Shown piece after piece: positions 1 through 7,853 of a stretch of 20,167 nt of DNA; the first letter of the stretch is position 1; each line of letters opens with the position of its first letter. The position numbers and the translations under genes were made by a program. The notes beneath the pieces were generated by a model that saw only the letters and a list, made by a program, of their open reading frames with translations, did not search any database and was not told where the DNA came from. Location of the stretch: the NCBI GenBank assembly GCA_024278035.1, contig JAJRUA010000030.1, positions 1 to 20,167 of the forward strand, written 5' to 3'. This DNA comes from Planctomycetota bacterium (GTDB taxonomy: Bacteria; Planctomycetota; Planctomycetia; Pirellulales; Lacipirellulaceae).

Positions 1-1574
1 ATTCCACCCAACGCCTCTTCGAGCGAACGCGTCGCCTGCCCATCGGCGGGGGTCGGCTGAAACCTGAGCACGGAGAGCGATTCTTGAAGCAAGTCCAACC
101 ACTCCAAAGGCGTCGCTTCCTCGGGCAGCCGATCGAGCGCTTCGGCAAGCATTTGGAAAGCGGCGAGCGCTTCGGGCGCGGCGGAGGTGAGCGGCGCACG
201 GTTCTCTCCTTCGTTGGCGCCCCGGTCGGCGAGCGTCTCTGCTTGCCGAAGCAGGTAACGTCGTCCGTTCGGAATCAGCAGTTCACGCACAAACCACTCC
301 GCTGCCGCACGCTGTGTTGGGTGTTTTGTACCGACCGTTGATTGATCGAATTCAGCCAACTCGTGGCGAGTGAGCAGAGTGATTAGCGAATCGTAGCTCC
401 AGTCACTCTGAACAATCTCCAGCAACTGGCGTATTGCCGAGACGATCGGGGCCGAGCCTAGTCGGGGACTCGTTTCTACCGCGAAGGGAATGCCGTACTC
501 GTGCAACACACCGCTGATTCGCTCGCTCCGATCGGGCCAGCGCCGCGCAGCGATAACAATGTCCCCAGGCTTGGCGTCTCCCGCGGCAAGCGTCTGTTTG
601 ATTCGCTTGGCAATTCGCCGCAGTTCATCTTGCTCGTTCGATCCAGCAACGATTTCTATGCCACGAGAGGAGCTTTTTTTTGGGGGGGCCTCCGCCATGT
701 CCTCAAAGAGCCCGTCCTCAAAGAGAAAGCCTCTCAACCGTGAAATTGCGGCCGGACGGGGGGGCCGCTTCCCCGCTACCTTAGCACGTTCTACCGGATG
801 TTCGTCAAAGCGCTTTTCCCAAGCCTCCGCTTCGATATCTTCTGCAATTCCAATAAGGGCCTGCTCGGTAGCGGCGATAAGCCGATCGAGTAGGCGAGAT
901 TCAAGGGGGGAAAGTTCTTTCGGCTGCCAAGGAACCACGAGCAGACGCAGCGAAGTGGTCTCGCCAACGAGTTCAGCGGCTAGCGACAATCGCTTGGCGG
1001 TGTCGACCAGGTGGTGCCGCTCGAGTTGGCGAGAATAGCTGGCGTAAAGACGCCCGATTGCCGCACCGACGGAGCCCTCCGTTCGGCGGAGCCTGTCGCC
1101 GATCGCTTCGACGGGTTCGCCGAGCAAACGAAGTTGCTCTATCCGGGTCGCAAGCAGGTTCAACAGGCCGGGCGTGCCGGCCAGAGCGGCGAGCGGACCC
1201 AAAGAGCCACTTGGTTCTGCCGCAGCGACAAGATCGGCAAGGAGGGACCGTTGCTGAACGGTCGAAAGAGGTCGTGCCACCCGGGCCGAGACAGGGGCAG
1301 AAGCCCCAAGGATCGCGTCGGCCGTTTGGCGCAAAGTACGAACGCCCGGAGCCAGCAGGGCGGGTGACAAGGCAAGAAGCCGCCGGCGAGTCACAGCGAT
1401 AGCTGCCCGGTTTGGCGCGATCCATATCCGGCTGCCGAGCCCGCCTCCTTGCAGCGGATAGGGTTCCTCGCAAAAGTCCGCGACGTATTCCTCAGCGAGC
1501 CAAAAATCGGCATCTCCAGCGTTCTCACCCAAGATAAGCTTGGCTAGGCGATGCTGTGAAGTGGCGTTGGACAA
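1..1574 (-). CDS. AddB-like helicase/PD-(D/E)XK nuclease subunit, 3' end outside the window
   Basis: The minus frame is open from a stop at 1683-1685 to the window edge, giving about 524 residues of the N-terminal part. What is seen: an N-terminal strand 'AKLILG' followed by 'ENAGDADF' where AddB proteins carry the Walker A loop; 'WIAPNRAAIAVTRRRLLA', matching the AddB segment VPEQ..F..ER.LL; a 'LYASYSRQLERHHLVDTAKR' block like the family's IY..Y...L....L.D; and a helicase-type block from 'IEIVAGSNEQDELRRIAKRI' through 'GDIVIAARR' to 'YGIPFAVE'. AddB/RexB-type proteins partner an AddA helicase-nuclease in double-strand break end processing. The C-terminal nuclease and Fe-S part would lie left of position 1. 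No ATG fits; I chose TTG at 1572-1574, with AGAGGA about 11 bases upstream, so the start is uncertain. The loop where Walker A should be lacks GK[ST], so ATP binding by this subunit is doubtful. The gene also contains a C7A8 homopolymer tract (minus strand). Confidence 0.72.
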   Translation of the reverse strand, partial: MSNATSQHRLAKLILGENAGDADFWLAEEYVADFCEEPYPLQGGGLGSRIWIAPNRAAIAVTRRRLLALSPALLAPGVRTLRQTADAILGASAPVSARVARPLSTVQQRSLLADLVAAAEPSGSLGPLAALAGTPGLLNLLATRIEQLRLLGEPVEAIGDRLRRTEGSVGAAIGRLYASYSRQLERHHLVDTAKRLSLAAELVGETTSLRLLVVPWQPKELSPLESRLLDRLIAATEQALIGIAEDIEAEAWEKRFDEHPVERAKVAGKRPPRPAAISRLRGFLFEDGLFEDMAEAPPKKSSSRGIEIVAGSNEQDELRRIAKRIKQTLAAGDAKPGDIVIAARRWPDRSERISGVLHEYGIPFAVETSPRLGSAPIVSAIRQLLEIVQSDWSYDSLITLLTRHELAEFDQSTVGTKHPTQRAAAEWFVRELLIPNGRRYLLRQAETLADRGANEGENRAPLTSAAPEALAAFQMLAEALDRLPEEATPLEWLDLLQESLSVLRFQPTPADGQATRSLEEALGG

Positions 1575-1621
1575 AGCGTGGAAGTTCCTCTTGGAGGTGA
1601 AAAAAATGAGCGGACTGGTGC

Positions 1622-1691
1622 TAGCCGTAGGCGGAAGCCGACGGAGATGGGCGAATAGGGCGACGGGACCGTCGGCTTCCGCCTACGGCTA
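1622..1691. repeat. Perfect 23-bp inverted repeat, REP-like hairpin
   Basis: The arms 1622-1644 (tagccgtaggcggaagccga...) and 1669-1691 are exact reverse complements over 23 bp, separated by 24 bases. No T-run follows on either side, so it is not a simple terminator. It lies between two divergent genes, upstream of both. Imperfect palindromes of the type 'ccgtaggcg(g/c)aagcc' are, as I recall, common between genes in Pirellulales. A dispersed REP-like family is therefore the likely explanation, but only one copy is visible here. Confidence 0.85.
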
Positions 1692-1747
1692 TTACAACGC
1701 CCTCTGGCTGGGCGATTCTCCTCAATAAACGTAGTGCTGGTGAGCGT

Positions 1748-1799
1748 GTTGCCGCGGAACCCCGGTTTTTCGCCGAATCCCTCTCGGTTTTGCGGCAAC
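1748..1799. repeat. Nested inverted repeat (8-bp outer stem)
   Basis: Outer arms GTTGCCGC (1748-1755) and GCGGCAAC (1792-1799) are exact complements. Inside lie a small CCGA/TCGG pair (1773-1776 with 1784-1787) and two copies of a CGGTTTT-like string. It ends 14 bases before a TTGACA box. It could be a cruciform-type operator or another repeat family; there is no direct evidence of function. Confidence 0.5.
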
Positions 1800-1813
1800 C
1801 CGCGTCCTGTTGG

Positions 1814-1843
1814 TTGACAGCAAGCCAGGATACCGTCTACAGT
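1814..1843 (+). promoter_or_regulatory. Candidate sigma70-type promoter for the DUF1559 gene
   Basis: A perfect -35 TTGACA (1814-1819) is followed after 18 bases by TACAGT (1838-1843; 4 of 6 matches to TATAAT). If used, transcription starts near 1850 and leaves a leader of about 240 bases before the ATG at 2089. The box is good but the -10 is only fair. Confidence 0.4.
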
Positions 1844-1888
1844 CAGAGTGGAACAGCGAAGGCGATTCTAGCGCTGGAGATGTAAAAC

Positions 1889-1909
1889 GAGACGCATCGG
1901 AAGCGTCTC
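1889..1909 (+). other. Leader hairpin, 7-bp stem
   Basis: GAGACGC (1889-1895) pairs with GCGTCTC (1903-1909) around a 7-base loop. It lies in the predicted leader of the DUF1559 gene. No T-run follows. It may affect mRNA stability or be a small dispersed repeat. Confidence 0.45.
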
Positions 1910-2017
1910 CTCGCACGCACACTAGACAAGCCGGACTGGTTGAGTCGGCCTACGAATCGCCCCTGACGGACTTTTTTTACGAGAGGCTTATTCTAAAGCG
2001 TATTAGAGAAGCGTTAT

Positions 2018-2031
2018 CGCCCGATCGGGCG
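2018..2031 (+). other. 14-bp perfect palindrome followed by a T-rich tract
   Basis: CGCCCGATCGGGCG is a perfect palindrome, followed about 9 bases later by T-rich sequence up to about 2074, containing T5, T7, T4 and T6 runs. As RNA this is a weak terminator or attenuator shape just before the Shine-Dalgarno site of the DUF1559 gene; as DNA it could be an operator. The hairpin has no room for a proper loop unless inner pairs open, so the terminator reading is weak. Confidence 0.35.
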
Positions 2032-2088
2032 TCCGCGTTGTTTTTCTTATCTTTTTTTGTTTTCCCCTTTTTTGTAGAGGTACCCCCC

Positions 2089-3330
2089 ATGAGAACGTCA
2101 AAGCGTTCGCAACGAGGTTTTACCCTCGTTGAACTGTTGGTCGTGATCGCGATCATTGGCATCTTGGTCGCCCTGCTATTGCCGGCCGTCCAAGCAGCCC
2201 GCGAAGCGGCCCGTCGTAACTCGTGTCTGAACCAGATCAAGCAGCTTGCTCTGGCTCTGCACAATCACCATGACGTGCGGAACGCGTTTCCGCTCGCCTC
2301 GAGTCGCCCCATCTTTGGTGCAGCAGGCACTCCGCAAGCTTATGCCGGAGCTATGGCCGGCGTTGGAAGCCTGCCGACAATTCCTGTCGATGGCTACAGT
2401 TGGATCACTCGCTTGCTCCCCTTCTTTGAAGAGAATGTTCTTTACGACAAGATGCAGGACCAGACCAACCGTTTCCAGTCGGATCCGTGGAACCCGCTCA
2501 ACACGCTGTCGGCTGATGACGGAACGACTCCGTACAACCTCAGGACCAACCCCTACTTCTGGGAAACTAAAATTGAGGTTCTCCTTTGCCCCAGCCGTGA
2601 CGGGGACGATGAAGCGGGACTCGTCGTGTCAGGAGACCTACCAACAGGTTCTAGGCCAGCCGCAGGCAACTATGTCGCCCTGCCCTCATCGCATTACGAT
2701 GTCCCGGGCGGCTCAGCCCCTACTAGTTTGGCTACGAACCCCCCGCCTGCTATGGGCAACGCCTTGATGGGCGACGACTGCAATACGGGAGCCTACTGTG
2801 GCAACGGCATTCTCGCCATGCCCGGTGTCACTGGCACCACAGTAACGAAGAAGGGACGTAGCTTTGCTAGTATGACGGACGGAACAGCCAAGACGGTTGT
2901 CTTCACCGAATCACGCGAACAGCAAGTTAGCTCTTGGTACAGTGGCACCTCGGCTTACGTCGTCGGTGTCTGGCCCGGACGCCAAGGCGCTAGCGCCCAG
3001 CTCCCCATAGGGAACCCTGGCGGTGCCAATACGGCAGGTTTGAGGGGAACGTGGACATGGAATAACATGGCCGCACAGTTGGCCCTCAACCAAGGTTCCA
3101 ACCGATCGACACAGGCAGATCAGGCGGAGTACTACTGCAATGGTATTTTCCCACATACTGACAGTAGCAGTGGCACACGGCGTTGGGGCCCGAGTTCTCT
3201 CCACCCGGGCGTTGTTCTGCACGCCTACGGCGATGGCCATGCTGGCAAAATCGCCGAGGACATTGATGGGGATACTTATATCCACCTGATCACTCGCAAC
3301 GGTCGCGAGCCGATCGATGAGAACAAGTAA
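2089..3330 (+). CDS. DUF1559 protein with prepilin-type N-terminal signal
   Basis: 413 residues. The N-terminus is a class III (type IV pilin-like) signal: the short basic leader [10 protein letters not shown] is cut between G10 and F11, with glutamate at +5 (E15) and a hydrophobic helix to about residue 33 ('[19 protein letters not shown]'). The remainder is the DUF1559 (SBP_bac_10) beta-rich region, closing with the family's H-x9-DG signature (H372, D382-G383) and an '[11 protein letters not shown]' tail. Such proteins are found in large numbers in Planctomycetes and are thought to be pseudopilin-like envelope proteins; the exact role is unknown. The start is the ATG at 2089, with AGAGG (2076-2080) 8 bases upstream. 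The frame stays open back to 1810, but that stretch encodes T-tract-derived '[11 protein letters not shown]' and would bury the signal, so I excluded it. It stands alone with its own terminator. Confidence 0.93.
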   Translation: MRTSKRSQRGFTLVELLVVIAIIGILVALLLPAVQAAREAARRNSCLNQIKQLALALHNHHDVRNAFPLASSRPIFGAAGTPQAYAGAMAGVGSLPTIPVDGYSWITRLLPFFEENVLYDKMQDQTNRFQSDPWNPLNTLSADDGTTPYNLRTNPYFWETKIEVLLCPSRDGDDEAGLVVSGDLPTGSRPAAGNYVALPSSHYDVPGGSAPTSLATNPPPAMGNALMGDDCNTGAYCGNGILAMPGVTGTTVTKKGRSFASMTDGTAKTVVFTESREQQVSSWYSGTSAYVVGVWPGRQGASAQLPIGNPGGANTAGLRGTWTWNNMAAQLALNQGSNRSTQADQAEYYCNGIFPHTDSSSGTRRWGPSSLHPGVVLHAYGDGHAGKIAEDIDGDTYIHLITRNGREPIDENK

Positions 3331-3357
3331 CAGTTCTTGCGGTTAATTTGACACGAC

Positions 3358-3390
3358 ACACCGCGGCGCCCCCCTGGGTCGTCGCGGTGT
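3358..3390 (+). terminator. Terminator after the DUF1559 gene
   Basis: An 11-bp stem (3358-3368 with 3380-3390, one G-T pair) with an 11-base loop, 27 bases after the stop codon. The following T-tract is short (TCTTTG), so termination may be partial. Confidence 0.6.
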
Positions 3391-3413
3391 TCTTTGCGCC
3401 TAAAGGAAAGAAC

Positions 3414-3515
3414 GAATTAGACGCGGATGAACGCGGATAAAAAGGATTGACGCGGATGAAAACAAGCCTTTATCCGCGATTATCCGCCGTATCCGCGTTC
3501 ATCCGCGTCTAATTC
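3414..3515. repeat. Composite repeat: 26-bp perfect inverted arms with internal 'cgcggat' copies
   Basis: The arms 3414-3439 (gaattagacgcggatgaacg...) and 3490-3515 are exact reverse complements over 26 bp. The 50-base interior holds further direct and inverted copies of the same core: gacgcggatga at 3449-3459, and tatccgcg near 3471-3478. The element sits between the DUF1559 terminator and tRNA-Leu. A one-armed 14-base fragment of the same arm (aattagacgcggat) recurs at 10049-10062. This behaves like a REP/BIME-type dispersed element. Confidence 0.85.
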
Positions 3516-3583
3516 TTCATTCCCTTCCCTATTCAAGCCCCTTGCAACGGGGCGGCGAGGCTGAGACGATACGGGTCTCCGTT

Positions 3584-3667
3584 GCCGCCGTGGCGGAATT
3601 GGCAGACGCGCATGGTTCAGGTCCATGTTCTCGCAAGAGAGTGGAGGTTCGAATCCTCTCGGCGGTA
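3584..3667 (+). tRNA. tRNA-Leu, anticodon CAG
   Basis: 84 bases. The acceptor stem GCCGCCG (3584-3590) pairs with CGGCGGT (3660-3666), with a G-T closing pair and discriminator A at 3667, as leucine tRNAs require. The anticodon stem is CATGG/CCATG (3611-3615 with 3623-3627) around the loop TTCAGGT, giving anticodon CAG at 3618-3620. The long variable arm (about 3628-3643) marks a class II tRNA. The T arm carries GGTTCGAATCC. The 3' CCA is not encoded. It directly follows a repeat element; I see no integrase next to it. Confidence 0.96.
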
Positions 3668-3754
3668 CTTTTACAATGTCACACGCTTTGGGGTGGATGA
3701 TCCATTCGAGGGTGGAAGCCGTTTTCTGTGGACGGTTTAAGCTATTCGTGAGCC

Positions 3755-3771
3755 GGGGCGTCCTCGGCCCC
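3755..3771 (+). other. Small GC hairpin between tRNA-Leu and the FAH-family gene
   Basis: GGGGC (3755-3759) pairs with GCCCC (3767-3771) around a 7-base loop. No T-run follows. It lies about 30 bases before the next start codon and could be a leader hairpin or a repeat fragment. Confidence 0.35.
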
Positions 3772-3802
3772 AGCAGCCCTTGCTTCTCGTCTTGCTTTTC
3801 TC

Positions 3803-4639
3803 ATGCGAATCCTCCGATTTCTTCCCGCTAACTCCGATTCTCCCACTTACGGCATCGAACACCCCGATTGCACGGTAACTTTTGCCAAAGGCGACCCCTT
3901 CACGGGTCTCACCGACACAGGCCAACCCGCCACTGTCGGTCAGCTCCTCACGCCGATCGTCCCCACGGCCGTCCTCTGTATCGGCATGAACTACGCCGCC
4001 CACGCCGCCGAAGGAGGTCGCGAGCCTCCCGTACGCCCCGTCTTGTTCATGAAAACCCCGTCGACAGTACAGCATCCGGGCGGTCCGATCGAATTGCCAC
4101 GACGATTAAAAAGCACGCGGGTCGATTATGAAGCAGAACTGGCGGTGGTAATCGGCAAGAGGTGTAAAAACGCCACCCGAGAAAATGCCTTGGATTTTGT
4201 CCTCGGCTACACGTGTGCGAACGATGTCTCGGCTCGCGACTGGCAACGGGGCGGAGGGGGCGGCCAATGGTGTCGCGGGAAGACCTTCGATACGTTCTTA
4301 CCGCTTGGACCTTGCCTCGTAACAACAGACGAAATCGCCGACCCCAACGACTTGGCGATTTCGACGACCGTCAGTGGCGAGCGAATGCAAAACGCTCACA
4401 CATCGGACATGATTTTTGATGTGCGAACCCTTATCGAGTTTCTCAGCGCCAGCACAACGCTCTTGCCGGGAACGGTCCTCATCACGGGCACGCCCCAAGG
4501 CGTCGGTTTTGCCCGCAAACCACCTCGGTTCCTTCTTCCCGGTGACGAAGTAACGGTCGAAATCGAGCGGATCGGCAAGTTGACCAATCCCGTGGTAGAA
4601 GAAGCGGCGAAAGAGCTAAAGCACTGGTCACTAGAGTAG
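3803..4639 (+). CDS. Fumarylacetoacetate hydrolase (FAH) family protein
   Basis: 278 residues, normal for the short single-domain FAH group that includes FAHD1, 2-hydroxyhepta-2,4-diene-1,7-dioate isomerase and acylpyruvate/ketone hydrolases. Seen: 'NYAAHAAEGG' with the catalytic-type H67 and E70; 'VDYEAELAVVIGK' with metal-binding E110 and E112; 'GYTCANDVSARDWQ' with metal ligand D141; 'GKTFDTFLPLGP' with K160; and the closing 'TGTPQGVGF..KPPRFLLPGD' strand. All the divalent-metal site residues are present, so it should be an active C-C hydrolase, decarboxylase or isomerase on a diketo acid, probably cytosolic. The specific substrate cannot be read from sequence. No Shine-Dalgarno site is visible before the ATG. 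It is a single gene following tRNA-Leu; none of its neighbours is an aromatic catabolism gene. Confidence 0.92.
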   Translation: MRILRFLPANSDSPTYGIEHPDCTVTFAKGDPFTGLTDTGQPATVGQLLTPIVPTAVLCIGMNYAAHAAEGGREPPVRPVLFMKTPSTVQHPGGPIELPRRLKSTRVDYEAELAVVIGKRCKNATRENALDFVLGYTCANDVSARDWQRGGGGGQWCRGKTFDTFLPLGPCLVTTDEIADPNDLAISTTVSGERMQNAHTSDMIFDVRTLIEFLSASTTLLPGTVLITGTPQGVGFARKPPRFLLPGDEVTVEIERIGKLTNPVVEEAAKELKHWSLE

Positions 4640-4685
4640 GCAACGCCCGAGGTCGACAGAAAGATGCGTCGGTCACTAAGTTCAT

Positions 4686-4705
4686 CGGTAGGCTTACGCC
4701 CACCG
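4686..4705. repeat. Imperfect palindrome between convergent genes (REP-like)
   Basis: CGGTAGGC-TTAC-GCCCACCG forms an 8-bp stem with one A-C mismatch and a 4-base loop. It resembles the 'ggtgggcgtaagccca' palindromes I associate with planctomycete intergenic regions. It lies 46 bases after the FAH-family stop. Confidence 0.5.
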
Positions 4706-4717
4706 CTCGCCAATCAT

Positions 4718-4736
4718 TGCCAGTTCTGGCGTTTTT
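4718..4736 (+). terminator. Weak rho-independent terminator for the FAH-family gene
   Basis: TGCCA-GTTC-TGGCG (4718-4731) is a short 4-5 bp stem with a tetraloop, followed directly by TTTTT (4732-4736). The shape is right but the stem is short. Confidence 0.45.
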
Positions 4737-4767
4737 ACTAGCGTCGATTCGCGTTTCTTATTGACCG

Positions 4768-4840
4768 ATGCATGAGGAAAGCGACAGGCCGACCAACGGA
4801 AGGCCGGGTTGAGCAGGTGGATTCGAGCGCCGAGGGTAAA
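4768..4840 (-). repeat. Dispersed repeat of about 73 bp, copy A
   Basis: Read on the minus strand, 4820-4768 matches 10106-10158 (plus strand) at 46 of 53 positions without gaps, including the identical core 'ttccgttggtcggcctgtcg'. Weaker similarity with small indels continues to 4840/10085. This copy lies in the gap between the convergent FAH-family and glgB genes. The two copies are inverted relative to each other. Confidence 0.75.
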
Positions 4841-4896
4841 GTTGCTAGTACATCCATCAATAGTGATTTCTTTTTGTTGGGAGCGGTTATTATTGC

Positions 4897-7146
4897 TCAG
4901 CCGCGCCGGGGTTTGAACACTACGGTCGAGAGCGGTGGAAGCGTGATTTCGATCGACTGTTGGCGTCCCTGGGCTTCGCGGGTGGTGGCCATCACGCCGC
5001 CCGAATTGCCGATGTCGCTGCCGCCAAAGTAGGTCGAGTCGCTATTGCTAATCTCCTCAAACCAACAGACCTCGGGCACACCAAGTCGGTAGCCATGGCG
5101 GGGGACGGGCGTAAAGTTGCTCACGGAGATAACATAGTCCGCCGGGTCTTTGGCTCGGCGGATGTAGGCCAGAACGCTGTCCTCGTGGTTGTGGCAGTCG
5201 ATCCACTCGAAGCCTTCGGCATCGAAGTCCACCTCGTACAGAGCGGGCTCGCTTCGGTAGAGATGGTTCAGGTGAGCGACGTAGTTCTGCAAACCTTGGT
5301 GTGTGTCCCACTGTAACAAATCCCATTGGAGCGATTCGTCGCAGTCCCACTCTTTCCACTGGCCGAAATCGCCTCCCATGAAGAGCAATTTCTTACCCGG
5401 GTGGGTCCACATGTAGCCGTACAGTAGCCGCAAGTTGGCGAATTTCTGCCAGAGGTCGCCCGGCATTTGATCGATCATCGACCCTTTGCCGTGAACCACT
5501 TCGTCATGCGAAAATGGCAAGCAGAAGTTTTCGGTGAAGGCGTAGATGAGCGAGAACGTCAGCTCGTCATGGTGGTACTTGCGGTGAATTCCCTCATGCT
5601 TGAAGTAGCGGAGCGTGTCGTTCATCCAGCCCATGTTCCACTTGAGACTAAAGCCGAGGCCACCCAGGTAGGTCGGCTTAGAGACGCCGCCCCACGAGGT
5701 TGATTCTTCAGCGATGGTCAGCACGCCTGGGTGGCGAGTGTGGACCTGTTCGTTGAACTCCTTGAAGAAGTCAACCGCTTCAAGGTTCTCTCGACCGCCA
5801 AACTTGTTGGGCACCCAATCGCCCTCTTCGCGGCTGTAATCGAGGTAGAGCATCGACGCCACCGCATCGACCCGCAAGCCATCAATATGGTACTTGTCGA
5901 GCCAGAAAAGGGCGTTGGTGATGAGGAAATTGCGAACCTCGTTCCGGCCGTAGTTGAAGATCATGGTGCCCCAATCAGGGTGCTCGCCCTGACGGGGATC
6001 GGCGTGTTCGTAGAGGGCCGATCCGTCGAACTCTCGCAGGCCGTGCTCGTCTTTGGGAAAGTGAGCCGGCACCCAGTCGATAAGCACACCGATGCCCGCT
6101 TGGTGAAGCGTATCAACAAACGCCATCAGGTCGGCCGGCGTGCCGTAGCGGCTTGTAGCGGCGAAGTAGCCGACGGTTTGGTAGCCCCAGCTTCCTGTGA
6201 ACGGGTGCTCGCTGACGGGCATCAGTTCAACATGGGTGTAGCCCATCCGATGGCAGTACTCCACCAATTGCGGAGCGATTTCGCCATAGCTGAGCCAACG
6301 ATCGGGCTCCGAAGGGTCACGCTTCCAACTGCCGAGGTGCATCTCGTAGATGCTCATTGGCGCGTCGAGAGCGTTGCGATTCTCTCGCTCGGCAAGCCAA
6401 TCCCCGTCACTCCACTGGTGTTCTGAGAGATCGGTAACGATGTTCGCTGTTCGTGGCGGCACCTCGGCGGCAAAACCGTACGGATCGCATTTTTCAACAA
6501 CACGGCCTCCCTGCTGTTTGACAGCAAACTTGTAGAGCGTGCCCACTTTCATTTCCGGAAGGAATAGTTCCCAGATGCCGCTCGGAAGCCGTTTGCGTAG
6601 CGGATGCGAGGTTGGCTTCCACCCGTTGAAGTCGCCGACGAGTGCAACCCCCTCGGCATTAGGAGCCCAGACAGCGAAATTAACTCCCTTCACACCGTCG
6701 ATCTCACGCGGGTGAGCACCAAGACGTTCGTAGGAATCCCAGTGCGTCCCTTCGTTGAGAAGGTGCAGGTCGTAGTCGGTCAGGAGCGGATCGAACGCGT
6801 AAGAGTCGTGCATTGTCTGTAGTCCGCCTTCTTGATCGGTAACTCGAAGGAGATAATCGGTGTTTTTGGCCGCATTCAGGCCCTCTGCATTCAGCCCCAT
6901 CGCACCATCTTCGACAGGGCAGATGGCTTCGTATAGCCCTGCGGGATGGATTTTTCGCATGGGCCGTGAGCGACCGTGGGACGGATCGACCACCCAGGCC
7001 CGCTGGGAATCAGGCAAAAAAGCCCTGACAGCCAGGGCCCGGCGGCCATTTTCGACCACTTCATGAGGGCCGAGAATATCGAACGGGTTCTCATGACGGC
7101 CCTGGACAAGGGCCCCAATCGCATCAAGCGAGACTTGGGTACGCAC
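4897..7146 (-). CDS. glgB: 1,4-alpha-glucan branching enzyme
   Basis: 749 residues; E. coli GlgB has 728. It moves alpha-1,4 glucan segments to alpha-1,6 positions in cytosolic glycogen. Order of domains: N1 module (about 1-130, with '[13 protein letters not shown]'), CBM48 (about 135-245, '[20 protein letters not shown]'), GH13 barrel (about 265-640) and a C-terminal beta domain. Catalytic residues: nucleophile D427 in '[10 protein letters not shown]', acid/base E480 in 'TIAEEST', and D548 in '[14 protein letters not shown]', with D357 in '[10 protein letters not shown]'. All GH13_9 motifs are intact. The start is GTG at 7144-7146, with AGGA about 11 bases upstream. It lies 86 bases downstream of the RNase H-like gene on the same strand, so co-transcription is possible. 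No other glycogen gene is in the window. I see no clear terminator after the stop. Confidence 0.97.
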   Translation of the reverse strand: MRTQVSLDAIGALVQGRHENPFDILGPHEVVENGRRALAVRAFLPDSQRAWVVDPSHGRSRPMRKIHPAGLYEAICPVEDGAMGLNAEGLNAAKNTDYLLRVTDQEGGLQTMHDSYAFDPLLTDYDLHLLNEGTHWDSYERLGAHPREIDGVKGVNFAVWAPNAEGVALVGDFNGWKPTSHPLRKRLPSGIWELFLPEMKVGTLYKFAVKQQGGRVVEKCDPYGFAAEVPPRTANIVTDLSEHQWSDGDWLAERENRNALDAPMSIYEMHLGSWKRDPSEPDRWLSYGEIAPQLVEYCHRMGYTHVELMPVSEHPFTGSWGYQTVGYFAATSRYGTPADLMAFVDTLHQAGIGVLIDWVPAHFPKDEHGLREFDGSALYEHADPRQGEHPDWGTMIFNYGRNEVRNFLITNALFWLDKYHIDGLRVDAVASMLYLDYSREEGDWVPNKFGGRENLEAVDFFKEFNEQVHTRHPGVLTIAEESTSWGGVSKPTYLGGLGFSLKWNMGWMNDTLRYFKHEGIHRKYHHDELTFSLIYAFTENFCLPFSHDEVVHGKGSMIDQMPGDLWQKFANLRLLYGYMWTHPGKKLLFMGGDFGQWKEWDCDESLQWDLLQWDTHQGLQNYVAHLNHLYRSEPALYEVDFDAEGFEWIDCHNHEDSVLAYIRRAKDPADYVISVSNFTPVPRHGYRLGVPEVCWFEEISNSDSTYFGGSDIGNSGGVMATTREAQGRQQSIEITLPPLSTVVFKPRRG

Positions 7147-7232
7147 GGCGGGGAGGTTCCTAGAAGCAAATGCCCAGAAGGCGGGGAGGGCGATTCTGAG
7201 GCGTGGGGAGGGGAAGGGGGAGCAGCGATCAG

Positions 7233-7853
7233 CTAGACCGCTGCGGCAGCAAGGTCCGGGGTGGGTTCATCCCGCGCGAACCGCACGGTGCGACGGGATC
7301 GACCCGAAGAGACGATCACCATCGCTGGCGAGTCGGACTGCCCATCGACAAACCGGGCTTGTCTTCCCGATGGTGTTCGGCGGAAGTGAGGGGCTGGTAC
7401 GCGACGGTGAGAGACGGTGCTGCGGGAGGCCTCCTTCGTCGGAACGTCAAAACTCGCCGGAACGTCAAATCGCCAAGTCCGGCAGCGGACTTCGTGGAAG
7501 GCGAGCGCCCGATCGACCCGCTGCCAGAGGTCGGCATTTCGTACGGGGACGAGCTTGCCGAAGCGTTCCCAACGCCAATGGTTATTGCGCCAATCGGCAA
7601 GACCGCGCTGAACCCCACGAGCGATCGAAGTGCTTCGGGTGACAAGCGTCACGTCCGACGGTTGGTCAAGCGCCTCAAGGCCACGAACCAGGGCGATTAG
7701 CTCCAGTCGTTCGGGCCCACCGTCCGGCTCCTCATCGCAGGCGGCAATCGTTTCGTCGGTATCGGTTCCATGCAACGCAAAACGCCAACGACGTCTTGCG
7801 TCGGTTACTTCGCCTTCAGCGATCAGGACGTAGCTAGGACGGGCAGCCAACAT
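7233..7853 (-). CDS. RNase HI-fold protein lacking most catalytic residues
   Basis: 206 residues. Residues about 8-128 follow the RNase HI fold. '[14 protein letters not shown]' (E51) matches the helix carrying the second catalytic acid. '[14 protein letters not shown]' matches VTLVTDSQYV..G but has R73 in place of the catalytic Asp. '[20 protein letters not shown]' and '[13 protein letters not shown]' match the W..N.W and KN.DLW..L motifs. The first strand reads '[19 protein letters not shown]' without the usual TDGS. The final H..H.G....N..AD segment is absent, replaced by an Arg/Ser-rich tail of about 75 residues that looks disordered. Only one of the four metal-binding acids is recognisable, so it is probably not an active RNase H. 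It may bind RNA:DNA hybrid or protein. ATG start at 7853; no clear ribosome-binding site. It is divergent from the gene at 8211 and upstream of glgB. Confidence 0.8.
   Translation of the reverse strand: MLAARPSYVLIAEGEVTDARRRWRFALHGTDTDETIAACDEEPDGGPERLELIALVRGLEALDQPSDVTLVTRSTSIARGVQRGLADWRNNHWRWERFGKLVPVRNADLWQRVDRALAFHEVRCRTWRFDVPASFDVPTKEASRSTVSHRRVPAPHFRRTPSGRQARFVDGQSDSPAMVIVSSGRSRRTVRFARDEPTPDLAAAAV

Noticed and set aside
973..1473. Open frames on both strands within the AddB-like gene
   Set aside because: Arg/Pro/Ser-rich shadow translations; the continuous AddB-like frame covers the same bases with recognisable motifs.
1810..2088. 93-codon N-terminal extension of the DUF1559 reading frame
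   Set aside because: It would bury the prepilin signal, its sequence comes from hairpins and T-tracts, and a good ribbon of evidence (AGAGG plus ATG at 2089) supports the internal start.
3414..3515. CRISPR array
   Set aside because: The repeats are inverted and nested with no regular spacers, and no cas genes are present.
3625..3831. 68-codon plus-strand frame
   Set aside because: It begins inside tRNA-Leu and overlaps the start of the FAH-family gene; no family resemblance.
5731..6426. 231-codon plus-strand frame opposite glgB
   Set aside because: Antisense shadow of a fully conserved GH13 gene; GC-rich codon bias keeps the opposite frame open.
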